A stretch of DNA of 64,000 bases from RGIG6178 sp045118975. Lineage in GTDB: Bacteria; Bacillota_I; Bacilli_A; RFN20; DUOF01. The notes beneath the pieces were generated by a model that had not been told where the DNA came from, did no database searches, and saw only the letters and a list, made by a program, of their open reading frames with translations. The stretch covers positions 1 to 64,000 of the forward strand of contig JBGVCT010000016.1 of NCBI GenBank assembly GCA_045118975.1, in the 5' to 3' direction. How positions within the stretch are numbered: the stretch's first letter is position 1; every line of letters starts with the position of its first letter. The position numbers and the translations under genes are program-made. Below are positions 10,101 to 18,546 of the stretch, in pieces.

Positions 10101-10524
10101 CTATGAAAATAAGATAGAAAAGAATGTTAGTGTTGGAGTAATTTCTTTATATAAAGATCAAGTTAATATGATTAAAAAAGAAGTTAACAAGATGAGTTTT
10201 AAAAACATTAATTTTAATAAGAGTAAGGTTAGTAGTGTTGATGAATTCCAAGGTAAGGAAGAAGATATTATTATTGTTAATTTAGTTAGAAATTCTAAGT
10301 CTAGAGGAGTTAGTGATTTTGTTAAGAAGTTAGAGAGAATTAATGTGGCTTTATCTAGAGCTAGAAAGATGTTAATTATTGTAGGAAGTAAGTCATTCTT
10401 TACTAGATTAGATATTGAAATGGAGTCTTTAAATGACTCTACGATTAGATATAATAAGAAATTATATAATGAGATTTATAATAGGGTTGAGGCTAGAATT
10501 AAAGATCCTTATTCTTATTTCTAA
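7132..10524 (+). CDS. UPF1/DNA2-family SF1 helicase
   Basis: A 1130-residue superfamily 1 helicase. Seen in order: Walker A QGPPGTGKTQT at about 397-407; a motif Ia region (VVLSSQTHVAIDNVLERL); a long insert of about 380 residues rich in coiled coil; Walker B IIDEVSKAS at about 805; motif III VGDHRQLPP at about 830; motif IV QYRSHKQI at about 890; motif V VDEFQGKEEDIIIV at about 1035; and motif VI NVALSRARKMLIIVGS at about 1070. All catalytic motifs are intact. The N-terminal 390 residues are unrecognised. One base separates it from the preceding gene. UPF1-like helicases of this size in bacteria are often found in defence or RNA-handling contexts. Whether it acts on RNA or DNA is not visible. 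Confidence 0.9.
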   Translation: MIYFDFSNLYKEEYSKRLANFSFYKFLDQNEYSIDTFIELLTKIEKFSIVKAGNEFYFIRLKEYNLFIKGTFEVDSDNGVFKVKDIIELNVNAIGNLEKEYSFKIGVYNDNRNCNSDIKLIRDILKDTPCLIDYKVLDFINNWDDYLEFERKFFKEKLGFYKSEGYSLKEVYQVKRDFENIEKYKDDIYFDDLNNYLYVNKVVDSNRYFVIEFYVRIDKKDESYSKLHYFINQEIEIANPQDALVDNKLASKKELEFEFKTTRLGSILSSLTLESEDSDSRVYKFSKFYNEEENYYFNLNQIREYIENNYGVNPLLVNILSGDISLYKRGKDALMKLKKGDVYNPYLVTYLFDIHLSESSMDVTCKDKLEFSNKYLDEYQKEAIYNAINSNSIYLLQGPPGTGKTQTISELVYQFNKMGKRVVLSSQTHVAIDNVLERLPNELNVLPIRLVSSERKSKVDSLYLPNNVVDNFTNKLKNKYEDKLNSLNKRKKEQEDLQKEFVKINKYYQANKNKREKYFAYLDNINLLNKELLNFDSEIAYLNSKINKDKLILRFIKDFKSNNYKIGEYIDNGFLTSYIIGFEDLKKKYNLDKYLDELEFNMYLKCFNRIFKDNVLFNNEFERLMEKNISNIALKYKEYEEIINNEERALLINMEKKQHRISEINKIKVKVKEEFKDLIDVFDSMDEFYDLMFNKVMFTSKIPTLETDKLNSIKEYLNEYQKEIEEELNKFNLYNDIYKNTLEYLNENNLKLNKDRYTRYLVSNNIGVYALTCNANSKYLKDRNRYLSEYNLNDIDLNNIDFDVVIIDEVSKASAIELLIPILYGKSIILVGDHRQLPPLFKYKEGMFEGLTEDKRVGKDVLSKYEELVETSLFKKLFNEAKKNKYMLIKQYRSHKQIMDIVNLFYEDKLVMGNKKEQNNLKEHNLEVSGNNLKLFTKDVHTYFVDSTYFKDGTVSYEKKLVKGGNVSSSFYNESEIEITKNLLMKINEGYENKIEKNVSVGVISLYKDQVNMIKKEVNKMSFKNINFNKSKVSSVDEFQGKEEDIIIVNLVRNSKSRGVSDFVKKLERINVALSRARKMLIIVGSKSFFTRLDIEMESLNDSTIRYNKKLYNEIYNRVEARIKDPYSYF

Positions 10525-10541
10525 TTAAAGGAGGTGAGTAA

Positions 10542-11528
10542 ATGAAAATTAAGTGTATGAGCTTTTCTAAAATGGAAGCTAATCTTAAAAGTTATATATT
10601 TGAAAAGTTAGATTTATTTGAGTTTTTGTTTACTCAAATAATCCTAAAAGATAATTTAGATGGTAATACAAAATTAGTGGAGTGTTTATCTTCACTTGAT
10701 ATGTCTTCAGATTTATTTTATTTATTTAATAATGTTTTTTATAAGTTCAAAGATAATCATATTATTGAGTGCTTATATGATGATATATATGAAGTTTGTT
10801 TAAAGGATATAAGGATTAATTGTTTATTTAAGGAATCTTTATTAAAGGGTAATTTTCCTCTTTACAAGGGTAATATAAATAAAGAGTTTGTTTATGATTA
10901 TTTAAATAAGAAGATTGTTACTTATAAAGAGAGTTATGATGATTCAAATATCGTGTGTTTTGAAAGTAGTGATAAAGAAGATGTTGAATCTATTATAAAT
11001 AGGTTCTCTAGTGCTTTATTTAATGATAATTCGGGTATTTATTTGTTAGAAAATTTAATTAGTGATCCATACTATTTTGAGGTTGAATTAAATAAAGAAA
11101 ATAATAAATATTTTTACAAAAGAAGTAATAAAGAAGAGTTATATGCTTCTTTGGTGAATAATTCTTTATTTATAGAAAATAAGGAAATGGATGGAGAATA
11201 TTTATCTAATAATATTTATTTTGATGTTTTATATGGAAATAAGAATATGAAAGACAATAGCAAATATTTATTTGTCTTTGATGAGGCAAACGAGGGAGAA
11301 GTAATTGATAATATTATTTATGTAAATTATAAGTTTGAGGATTCTTCTTTTGTGGATTTGGTGAATAAGGAAAAGTATAGGTGTGGGGTAGTTTTATTAG
11401 AAAATGATAAATATATTTCTACATTTAATAAATCTAGAGAAGATAAAGTTAGTGAGTTTAAACTTTATTTAATTAGGCATAAAGATAAGTTTAAGATAAA
11501 TTTAAATGAGATATTAGAGATGATTTAA
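10542..11528 (+). CDS. Unrecognised 328-residue protein between helicase and J-domain protein
   Basis: I do not recognise the family. It is acidic and asparagine-rich, with no signal peptide, membrane segment or catalytic motif that stands out. The start is ATG 10542 behind a perfect AGGAGGTG. It lies 17 bases after the helicase and is followed after 13 bases by the J-domain-like gene, so it is certainly part of the operon. Poor sequence conservation with strict linkage suggests a lineage-specific subunit. Confidence 0.6.
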   Translation: MKIKCMSFSKMEANLKSYIFEKLDLFEFLFTQIILKDNLDGNTKLVECLSSLDMSSDLFYLFNNVFYKFKDNHIIECLYDDIYEVCLKDIRINCLFKESLLKGNFPLYKGNINKEFVYDYLNKKIVTYKESYDDSNIVCFESSDKEDVESIINRFSSALFNDNSGIYLLENLISDPYYFEVELNKENNKYFYKRSNKEELYASLVNNSLFIENKEMDGEYLSNNIYFDVLYGNKNMKDNSKYLFVFDEANEGEVIDNIIYVNYKFEDSSFVDLVNKEKYRCGVVLLENDKYISTFNKSREDKVSEFKLYLIRHKDKFKINLNEILEMI

Positions 11529-11541
11529 GGAGGTGTTAAAT

Positions 11542-12885
11542 ATGGATTATTATAAGATTTTAAATGTTAGTGAAGATGCTACATTAAAAGAGATAGAGCA
11601 AGCTTATAAAGATTTGTCATCTTTTTATAATCCAGAAAATAATGTTTCCAAAAATGCTTATAAAAGATATAGAGAAGTTATGTTGGCTTATAAAGTGTTA
11701 AGTGAGATTAAGCAAAGAGAAATGTATGATAGATTACATGTTAAAGAAAATGAACTTCAAGAAGAAATAAAAGGAGAAGTTATTGGTATTGATTCATACA
11801 TATCTAATAGTCAAATAAATAATTATGCTTATGAAACTGTATATGAAGATGTAAGAGTAATTGAAATAAATCTAGCTATTCCCTATCTGTATTATTTAGC
11901 TAATAGCGATTATATAGTTGAATTTGATAAGGAGATAGTTATAAAACAAGAGGGAATTTGTAATACTTGTATAGGTCAGGGTAAAGTTAGAAAAGAAAAT
12001 AAAATGTGTGTTTGTCCTGATTGCTTTGGTAGTGGAATTAACTCTTTAAAGAAGAAAGTTAAAGAAGAAATAAGAGTTAGAGTAAATGATGAACAGATAA
12101 TTTTAGATAAAGAAGAGTACAAACTTAAGATTAATTTTGATTTTTATGATAGAGAATTTTATCGAATAGAAAATAATGAAATCTTTATGGATTTAGAAGT
12201 TAGTGAAACAGAGTATGATAGAGGAATTAAATATACTTTATTAAGTGATGATATGACTTTACATATTGAGAGCTTAGGATTTAATGATTCAACTTACACC
12301 TTCTTAGATAAAATTATTCATATAAGATATAAACTTTCTAAATATAGAGGTAAGGATATTGAGGCTTATATAGTAGATGATAGAAAGATTTTATATCTTA
12401 ATTTAAATGATTTTACTTATAAAGATGTAGTGGATGAAACTCATACTTATAAGCTTGTTTTAGATGATGAGGTTCTTACTTTAGAAGGACTTGGTAAAAA
12501 GGGATATAATGATAAGAATGGTAATCTTATTTTGAGGGTTATTAAAATCAAAAACGATAATGATCATAAGTTGTTTTTCAATAAGACAATAAAAAAAGTT
12601 AGTGCAAATTTATTCAAGTTTAAAGGTATTTACAATAATCATAATTTTACTAAAAATAAGCGATTTGATTATGATGATAATTATATTTATTTACCTTCTA
12701 GGGCATATAAATTAAAGTCTAAGAATTATTTGGCTTTTAAATTTATTTATGCTTTATTGTATTTATTAATTCCATTTGTTTTGTATTTTATTATGGGATT
12801 TAGTCTTACATATGTAATTACTATTTGCATATATAGTGTTATCTATTTACTTGCTATAAATTTATTGATGGAGGTGAAGATATAA
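11542..12885 (+). CDS. Membrane-anchored DnaJ-like protein with altered HPD motif
   Basis: A 447-residue protein with start ATG 11542 behind AGGAGGTG. Residues 1-63 are a J domain by pattern (DYYKILNVSEDATLKEIEQAY ... AYKVLSEIKQREMYDRL), but the HPD tripeptide that activates DnaK reads NPE here. A two-CxxC zinc segment (CNTCIGQG, CPDCFGSG) and beta-rich C-terminal domains follow. The last ~55 residues form two hydrophobic segments, probably a membrane hairpin. The loss of the HPD histidine suggests it does not stimulate DnaK in the usual way. The stop overlaps the next start by one base. Confidence 0.75.
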   Translation: MDYYKILNVSEDATLKEIEQAYKDLSSFYNPENNVSKNAYKRYREVMLAYKVLSEIKQREMYDRLHVKENELQEEIKGEVIGIDSYISNSQINNYAYETVYEDVRVIEINLAIPYLYYLANSDYIVEFDKEIVIKQEGICNTCIGQGKVRKENKMCVCPDCFGSGINSLKKKVKEEIRVRVNDEQIILDKEEYKLKINFDFYDREFYRIENNEIFMDLEVSETEYDRGIKYTLLSDDMTLHIESLGFNDSTYTFLDKIIHIRYKLSKYRGKDIEAYIVDDRKILYLNLNDFTYKDVVDETHTYKLVLDDEVLTLEGLGKKGYNDKNGNLILRVIKIKNDNDHKLFFNKTIKKVSANLFKFKGIYNNHNFTKNKRFDYDDNYIYLPSRAYKLKSKNYLAFKFIYALLYLLIPFVLYFIMGFSLTYVITICIYSVIYLLAINLLMEVKI

Positions 12886-15578
12886 TGAAAAGAATATATT
12901 GTTTTATTTGTTTTGTTTTCATTTTATTATTAACTCCATTTATAGTAGAGGCTAAGTCATTTGATAATGAAAAGATTAATATAAGTTTTGGAGAGGAAAA
13001 CTCTTTAAATTTAAAATATAATGGCTACAATAAGTTTAGTGTAGAAGAGGATAAAACATTTTACTATAATGGTAGTCAATATACTCTTAGCGAAGAAGAT
13101 ATAAGTGTTGGTTATATAATTGTTGAGGGAGATAAGCTAGTCTATGAAGATGGGGACTTATATAGTTCTAGAAATCATGAGTTCTATGCTTTGCCTGTTA
13201 GAGTTATTATAAAAAGTGGGGAATATGAATTCGCTCAAGAACTATGTTATAAGTATGATGGGGTAGAGAGATGTAGTATTGATAAGGGAGATACTCATGT
13301 TGTTGAACCAGGTACTTATGATAGTAATTATTTCTATGGTTTTTTACCTTTTTATGATGAGAATATTAGATTTGATTACCTTTATTTTAATTTTACTTTT
13401 ACTAATGTTAGTGATATTAGTGATGTTATTAAAGTTGAAGATTTTGGCTTCTTTTTAAGTGAGGGAGATCATATTAATTATGAGGATTATTTTTCTTTAT
13501 CATATTATCCTTTACATGAGGAAAATAGTTTAAATAATGGTAAGGAATATATATATCCTTATTGTTTCAATCACTATTTCGATGAGGGTGTTAATTTAGA
13601 GATAGTACAAGGATATGCAATGTGTGGAAACGAGTTATATCTTACTATGTATCTTGAAGGTTCAGGTAGCCAAATTGCTCCTGTTAGAGAGTATAATATT
13701 TCTTTAGAGATTTATGTTGGGGATGATTATAGTATTCCATATACCTTTAATAATGCAGATATTTATGTGCTTAGAGCTTATTATTACTTTGACTTTATTA
13801 TGTATAATTACTTAGAAACTTTTGATGGAAAGATAAAGACTAATGAAGGGGAAATATTATACATTCCAATTGATAATGTTATTGAATATAACAAGAATTA
13901 TAAAACTCTTAACTATGTTTCTTTTAAGATTGGGGTTAAATATGTTTGTAGTAGTAATTGTAGTGAATTTAGAGCAGTAACTAGTCAAACTTCAAAATAT
14001 AAGATTTATGATTTTGATATAGATGATCCTGAACTTGATTTTGATGTTGTTGAGGGTGTACAACTACCTAACTATTATACAGTTGCTAGCAAGGATGAGG
14101 TTGTATTAAAGGTTGGCTTTAAAGATAATAATGGAGTTAATAGTGTGGGTTATTATATAAGTAGTAATCCAAGTGATAGTAACTATGCAAACTTTACTTA
14201 TACTAGTGTTAATTTAGGCGAAGAAATTAGAGTGAGTGGTGAGTATGGGGCTTACTATATTTATTATAGATTAAAAGATAACGCTACTGATGGATATTTA
14301 TACATTGTACAAAAAGTTATTATCGATGATGTCTCTCCAGTTATGAATAGAAATAACTTTAATAGTTATTCTAGTGAGGCAAGTTATAATAATATTGTTT
14401 TAAATATAGGGTTTGAGGATGCAATGCTTCAAATTGAGGGAACTACAATTAAGGCTAAAGGATATTATCAAATTGTTAATGAAAATGAGAGGGAATCATT
14501 AACTGTAGATGATGTTTATGAAACTAATTTATATGATGGTGGAGTAACTTTGAACAAAGATAATATAAGTGAAGATGGAGTATATTCAGTTTGCTTTGTT
14601 TTGGTTGATTTTATAGGTAATAAATCTGATCTTATTTGTTCTAATAAGTATTATGTGGATGTTAGTGCTTTAACTAAAGAAGAGGTAAGTGCTACTAGTA
14701 ATGATTCATATGTAAATAGGGTGAAAACTATTATTACTATTAGTGGAGTTGAACTTAATAAGAGTTTTAAGTGTGGGTTATTTATTGATGAAATTACAAA
14801 TCCAAATTTATTGATTAATAATTGTTATAATGGTGTAGAGTCCACTATTAGTGTGAGTGGTGAGGCTATATATAGTTTATGGATTTATGCCTCAGATTCT
14901 GCAGGAAACTATAATCTTATAAAATTAGATAATAATTACTATGTAGATTCAATTGCTCCAAGAATTGTAACTATTATAAATGGTAATAAGGATGTATATT
15001 CAAATAATGTTACTATTGATGTTACATATTCTGATATGTCTATGGTTGATACTAGTTTATTATCATATGAATTTTATCTTGCAACTTACAATGAAAATAA
15101 TTTCAAAGCATTTACTTTAGAAGAGGGTATAACATATCCATTTGATTATTATGGTGGATATAAATTAGCAATTAAAGTATGTGATATTATAGGTAATTGT
15201 AAGATTAATACTAGTTCAGATACTTATTTAATTGATACTGCTAAGATTCTTTTAGAACTTGTTGGTGATAAAAGTATTACAATTTTACAATATGAAAAGT
15301 ATAAAGAATTAGGTGCTAAGGCTAGTAAGGGAAATGCTGGCAAAAATGTTATTTCTTTAGATTATAAAATTGAAGGAGAAGTAAATAGTAAAAAGCCAGG
15401 AGTATATAAGATTACTTATACTGCAGGTGAGGGTATAAATAGAGTAGTTATAGAGAGAGAAGTTATAGTTAAAGAGAGTAAGATTCATATAATTATACTT
15501 GTTTCTACCCTAGTATTAGGTGAGTTAATAATCTTATCAAGATTATTTATAAAAAGAAAAAAGAATGATAATATTTAA
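12885..15578 (+). CDS. Surface-anchored protein with Ig-like (DUF5011-type) repeats
   Basis: An 897-residue exported protein. It has an N-terminal signal peptide (residues 1-24, cut after a VEA-like site) and a C-terminal hydrophobic segment (IIILVSTLVLGELIIL) before KRKK, giving a single-span anchor with a large outside part. The ectodomain is beta-rich with several Ig-like units of the type 'DNGVNSVGYYIS ... DSAGNYN', repeated around residues 390-780. A final DUF5011-like unit (DKSITILQYEKYKELGAKAS) precedes the anchor. It is coupled by one base to the J-domain protein, which links the cytoplasmic operon to the cell surface. Confidence 0.75.
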   Translation: MKRIYCFICFVFILLLTPFIVEAKSFDNEKINISFGEENSLNLKYNGYNKFSVEEDKTFYYNGSQYTLSEEDISVGYIIVEGDKLVYEDGDLYSSRNHEFYALPVRVIIKSGEYEFAQELCYKYDGVERCSIDKGDTHVVEPGTYDSNYFYGFLPFYDENIRFDYLYFNFTFTNVSDISDVIKVEDFGFFLSEGDHINYEDYFSLSYYPLHEENSLNNGKEYIYPYCFNHYFDEGVNLEIVQGYAMCGNELYLTMYLEGSGSQIAPVREYNISLEIYVGDDYSIPYTFNNADIYVLRAYYYFDFIMYNYLETFDGKIKTNEGEILYIPIDNVIEYNKNYKTLNYVSFKIGVKYVCSSNCSEFRAVTSQTSKYKIYDFDIDDPELDFDVVEGVQLPNYYTVASKDEVVLKVGFKDNNGVNSVGYYISSNPSDSNYANFTYTSVNLGEEIRVSGEYGAYYIYYRLKDNATDGYLYIVQKVIIDDVSPVMNRNNFNSYSSEASYNNIVLNIGFEDAMLQIEGTTIKAKGYYQIVNENERESLTVDDVYETNLYDGGVTLNKDNISEDGVYSVCFVLVDFIGNKSDLICSNKYYVDVSALTKEEVSATSNDSYVNRVKTIITISGVELNKSFKCGLFIDEITNPNLLINNCYNGVESTISVSGEAIYSLWIYASDSAGNYNLIKLDNNYYVDSIAPRIVTIINGNKDVYSNNVTIDVTYSDMSMVDTSLLSYEFYLATYNENNFKAFTLEEGITYPFDYYGGYKLAIKVCDIIGNCKINTSSDTYLIDTAKILLELVGDKSITILQYEKYKELGAKASKGNAGKNVISLDYKIEGEVNSKKPGVYKITYTAGEGINRVVIEREVIVKESKIHIIILVSTLVLGELIILSRLFIKRKKNDNI

Positions 15579-15593
15579 TTAAGAGGTGATTAC

Positions 15594-16784
15594 ATGTTAC
15601 TTGCGTTTGAAGTAGATGGATACAAGGTGTTCGATGAAAGAATAAAATTTGATATGAATGCCAACATGAGATTTAGAAAGTTAAAAGAGAACATATATAC
15701 TAAAACTATTAAGGGAAAAGATATTCATGCCCTTAAGAGTGCTATTATCTATGGTCCTAATAACTCAGGAAAGACTACTTTTATTAAGTCTGTTGGAGTA
15801 TTAAAACATATTGTTCATGAAGAGTGTATAGATGATATTTGTCAAGATACATTAAATTTCAACTTTTTTGATGAAGAGAGAGTTATTGATTTTTACATAG
15901 AATTTTTACAAGATAATCATCATTATGAATATTCTTTATCATTTAACCCTAAAAAAGAAATAACAAAGGAAATCTTAGAGGTTGACTCTAAAGTTTTATT
16001 GGATAGATTTGGAAAAAATGATAAAGAGATAACTCAAGTTTTAGATCTTTTAGGACATTATAAGAATAAACTTATGGTAATGTGTTTGCCTAAAAAATAT
16101 AGAGAATATCATGATGGATTTAAAAAATTCTTTGAGAAAATTTTAATTCTTCAATATACTGAAAATAATATTCAACCTACGCTAGATATGTTAAATGATA
16201 TTCGTTATAGCGATGATTTCATGAATTTAATTAGTACTAGTGATATTTCAATTAAGAAGATGGGAATCAATAAGCATATTGATGCTAAATCATTCTCATA
16301 TGTTCCAAAAGATGTAGCGGAATATCTTCAACTTGAGTCAACTTATGAAAAAGATGGAAAATTATATTCATTCCCATCAATTTTAGTAGACTCTATTGGT
16401 ACTAAAAAACTAATTGTATATGCTAGTTATATTTTAAAAGCTTTAAGAGAAGAGAGAGTGTTACTTGTAGATGAGCTTGATACAAGTTGGCATACATTCT
16501 TAACTAGAAATATTTTTGCCTTATTTAACAGTTATGCAAATGTAAAAGCTCAACTTATTGCTTCATGTCATGACTTATTGCTTTTAGATGATGAACACAT
16601 GTTTAGAAGAGATCAAATTTGGTTTACTTATAAAGATAAGAAGGGAACTTATTTTTATTCTTTGAGTGACTTTAAGGTGGATTCTTCAGAAAAGACAGGA
16701 ATGGTTATGTCTAATTACTTAAAAGGTAAATATGGCGCACTTCCATATCCAATGATGGGAGAGAACTTAGATGCCAAAGACTAG
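15594..16784 (+). CDS. AAA ATPase of the RloA/COG1106 type
   Basis: A 396-residue ABC-like/AAA_15 ATPase. Walker A GPNNSGKTT lies at residues 54-62, Walker B VLLVDELDTS at about 287-296, and an ASCHDLLLL (H-loop-like) segment about 25 residues later. The C-terminus carries RRDQIWF and YLKGKYGALP, which are typical of RloA-like proteins encoded next to RloB. It overlaps the RloB-like gene by 14 bases. ATPase-TOPRIM pairs of this general form include PARIS (AriA/AriB) and OLD/Gabija systems, which sense phage and then cut nucleic acid. A defence role is therefore likely by analogy. Confidence 0.85.
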   Translation: MLLAFEVDGYKVFDERIKFDMNANMRFRKLKENIYTKTIKGKDIHALKSAIIYGPNNSGKTTFIKSVGVLKHIVHEECIDDICQDTLNFNFFDEERVIDFYIEFLQDNHHYEYSLSFNPKKEITKEILEVDSKVLLDRFGKNDKEITQVLDLLGHYKNKLMVMCLPKKYREYHDGFKKFFEKILILQYTENNIQPTLDMLNDIRYSDDFMNLISTSDISIKKMGINKHIDAKSFSYVPKDVAEYLQLESTYEKDGKLYSFPSILVDSIGTKKLIVYASYILKALREERVLLVDELDTSWHTFLTRNIFALFNSYANVKAQLIASCHDLLLLDDEHMFRRDQIWFTYKDKKGTYFYSLSDFKVDSSEKTGMVMSNYLKGKYGALPYPMMGENLDAKD

Positions 16785-17346
16785 AAGAAGTAATTTAGAA
16801 TTTTTAAAAGAGGACTTATATTTGGTGGTTGAAGGTGAAATTGATGAAATGTTTGTTTCTAAGATTATTTCATTTATGCCTACTAAATATAATGTGAGAA
16901 TTAGAGTAGCTAATGGAAATGGGAATATTCCAATTCATGTTAATATTTTAAAGAAAATCTATAGTTATTCTAAGATTGTTGTTTTATATGATTTAGATGG
17001 TAACAATACTCTAGATGATATAAATAGGTATTTGAAAAATAAACAAGTTAATCTTAAAAAAGAAGATATTTATTTTGTTAATCCTTGTGTAGAACACTTC
17101 TTTTTAATTGCTAAAGAATATAACAATGAAAGATTAAAGGTGAAAAAGGATTATCAACCATATTTTCAAAAACATTATGGTGTAAGTGATTATGCAGGGC
17201 ATTTATCACAAGTTGAGGAAATGGTTGAGAAGTTAACTAAAAAGGACTTTGATAATTTTGTAGATAATCTAAGTAGAATGAGTGAAAATGATAGGGATTT
17301 ACCATCATCTAATTTCTTGGCGTTTTTAGATTATATTAAGAGGTAG
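16771..17346 (+). CDS. RloB-like TOPRIM protein
   Basis: A 191-residue protein with a TOPRIM-like metal site: E21-G-E23 and E26 in VVEGEIDEMF, D74-x-D76 in VLYDLDGNN, and NPCVEHFFL at 104-112. This motif set is that of the RloB family. It is coupled by overlap to the RloA-like ATPase, which is the family's normal partner. It probably forms the effector nuclease of a two-gene antiviral module. The target (DNA or tRNA) cannot be told from sequence. Confidence 0.8.
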   Translation: MPKTRRSNLEFLKEDLYLVVEGEIDEMFVSKIISFMPTKYNVRIRVANGNGNIPIHVNILKKIYSYSKIVVLYDLDGNNTLDDINRYLKNKQVNLKKEDIYFVNPCVEHFFLIAKEYNNERLKVKKDYQPYFQKHYGVSDYAGHLSQVEEMVEKLTKKDFDNFVDNLSRMSENDRDLPSSNFLAFLDYIKR

Positions 17347-17351
17347 TTTTT

Positions 17352-18458
17352 ATGGGAATGGGAGAATTACTAATATTAAGTTTTTTATTTCTTACTAGTT
17401 TAAATTGTTTTGTTACTTATATATGTAGTTCTTCATGTGTTAAAAGGGCTAGTAAACAAAACGACTATGTAGGTGCTATTAAAAGACTTAGAAAATTTGA
17501 TAACTATTTATTTAGTTCGCTTATGATGATAACTGCGGTTATCTATGTTGCTTTATCTTATTATTATTTTGTAAGTGTTTTAAAGGTATCAGATTACTTT
17601 ATAAGTTTTGCTACTATAGGTGGGTTTATTTTGACTCTTATTACAACATTTTTCTCAAGACTTTGTTATTGTTATGCTTGCAATTTTATTTTGAAAACTA
17701 AGCTTAATGAATACGAGTGTTTTGTACAAAATGCATTCTTACTTGCTAAAATATTTTATCCAATATTTATAGTCTCATTTATGATTCCAACAATTTACAT
17801 ATTTCCATACTCAATGGAGATAAGAGAGTATATAATAGGTGGTTTTTTAGCTGTATTTGTTTTATTTTATATTGCTAGTACTACTTTCTTTAATATCTTA
17901 TCACTTGGGGCTAGGAGAATTAAAAGAGGAAAGATAGCTGATTTTATAGGTGAGATATTTAAAAAGCATGGTATAAAAAGATATAGATTATATTATTGGG
18001 ATTCCTCTAGAAGTAATGATAGTAATGCGATGGTTACTGGGTTTAATAAAATCAATTTCTTTATTTCTTCAAGTCTTATTAATTCAATTGATGATAAAGA
18101 ATTAGAGGCTGTAATACTACATGAAATTGGGCATATTAAACACAAGCATACAAAGAAGTCAGTAATTAATCAAACTATATATCTTTTTGCTATTGTAGGA
18201 GCACTTTATTATGCTATTATTTCAGATAACGCAAATATTAATATTTTACTTATCATTATTTTAGTATTCTTATTAATGATGGGAGTGTCTTTGGGAGTTA
18301 GTAAAAAGCAAGAAGATCAAGCTGACTTATATGTTGCTAAATATGGATTAGGAGACGCTCTTATCAGTGCATTAAAGAAAATTAGCTTTGGAGATGAAGA
18401 TGATTTAGTGCATGGAAGTGTTTCTAAAAGAGAAGAAAATATAAATAAAAAAGAGTAA
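17352..18458 (+). CDS. M48-family membrane zinc metallopeptidase
   Basis: A 368-residue membrane protein. The N-terminal half has about four hydrophobic segments. The zinc motif HEIGH is at about residues 257-261 (VILHEIGHIKHKH), followed by two more membrane spans and the second-ligand region QEDQADLYVAKYG. This order (HExxH, transmembrane pair, ExxAD) is that of M48 HtpX-like and Ste24-like peptidases, which act on membrane proteins. It begins five bases after the RloB-like gene and may be co-transcribed with the ATPase/RloB pair, ending at the terminator below. Confidence 0.85.
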   Translation: MGMGELLILSFLFLTSLNCFVTYICSSSCVKRASKQNDYVGAIKRLRKFDNYLFSSLMMITAVIYVALSYYYFVSVLKVSDYFISFATIGGFILTLITTFFSRLCYCYACNFILKTKLNEYECFVQNAFLLAKIFYPIFIVSFMIPTIYIFPYSMEIREYIIGGFLAVFVLFYIASTTFFNILSLGARRIKRGKIADFIGEIFKKHGIKRYRLYYWDSSRSNDSNAMVTGFNKINFFISSSLINSIDDKELEAVILHEIGHIKHKHTKKSVINQTIYLFAIVGALYYAIISDNANINILLIIILVFLLMMGVSLGVSKKQEDQADLYVAKYGLGDALISALKKISFGDEDDLVHGSVSKREENINKKE

Positions 18459-18480
18459 GTTTATTAAACTTACTTTTTTT
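18453..18480 (+). terminator. Terminator after the M48 peptidase
   Basis: AGTAAGTTTA at 18454-18463 pairs with TAAACTTACT at 18465-18474 and is followed by seven T. The stop codon lies inside the stem. Confidence 0.85.
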
Positions 18481-18546
18481 GTTGCGTATTTTTTTGTAGA
18501 TAGATGACTCTAACTGTGTTAAAATTATATAAAGCAGGTGGTCAAA

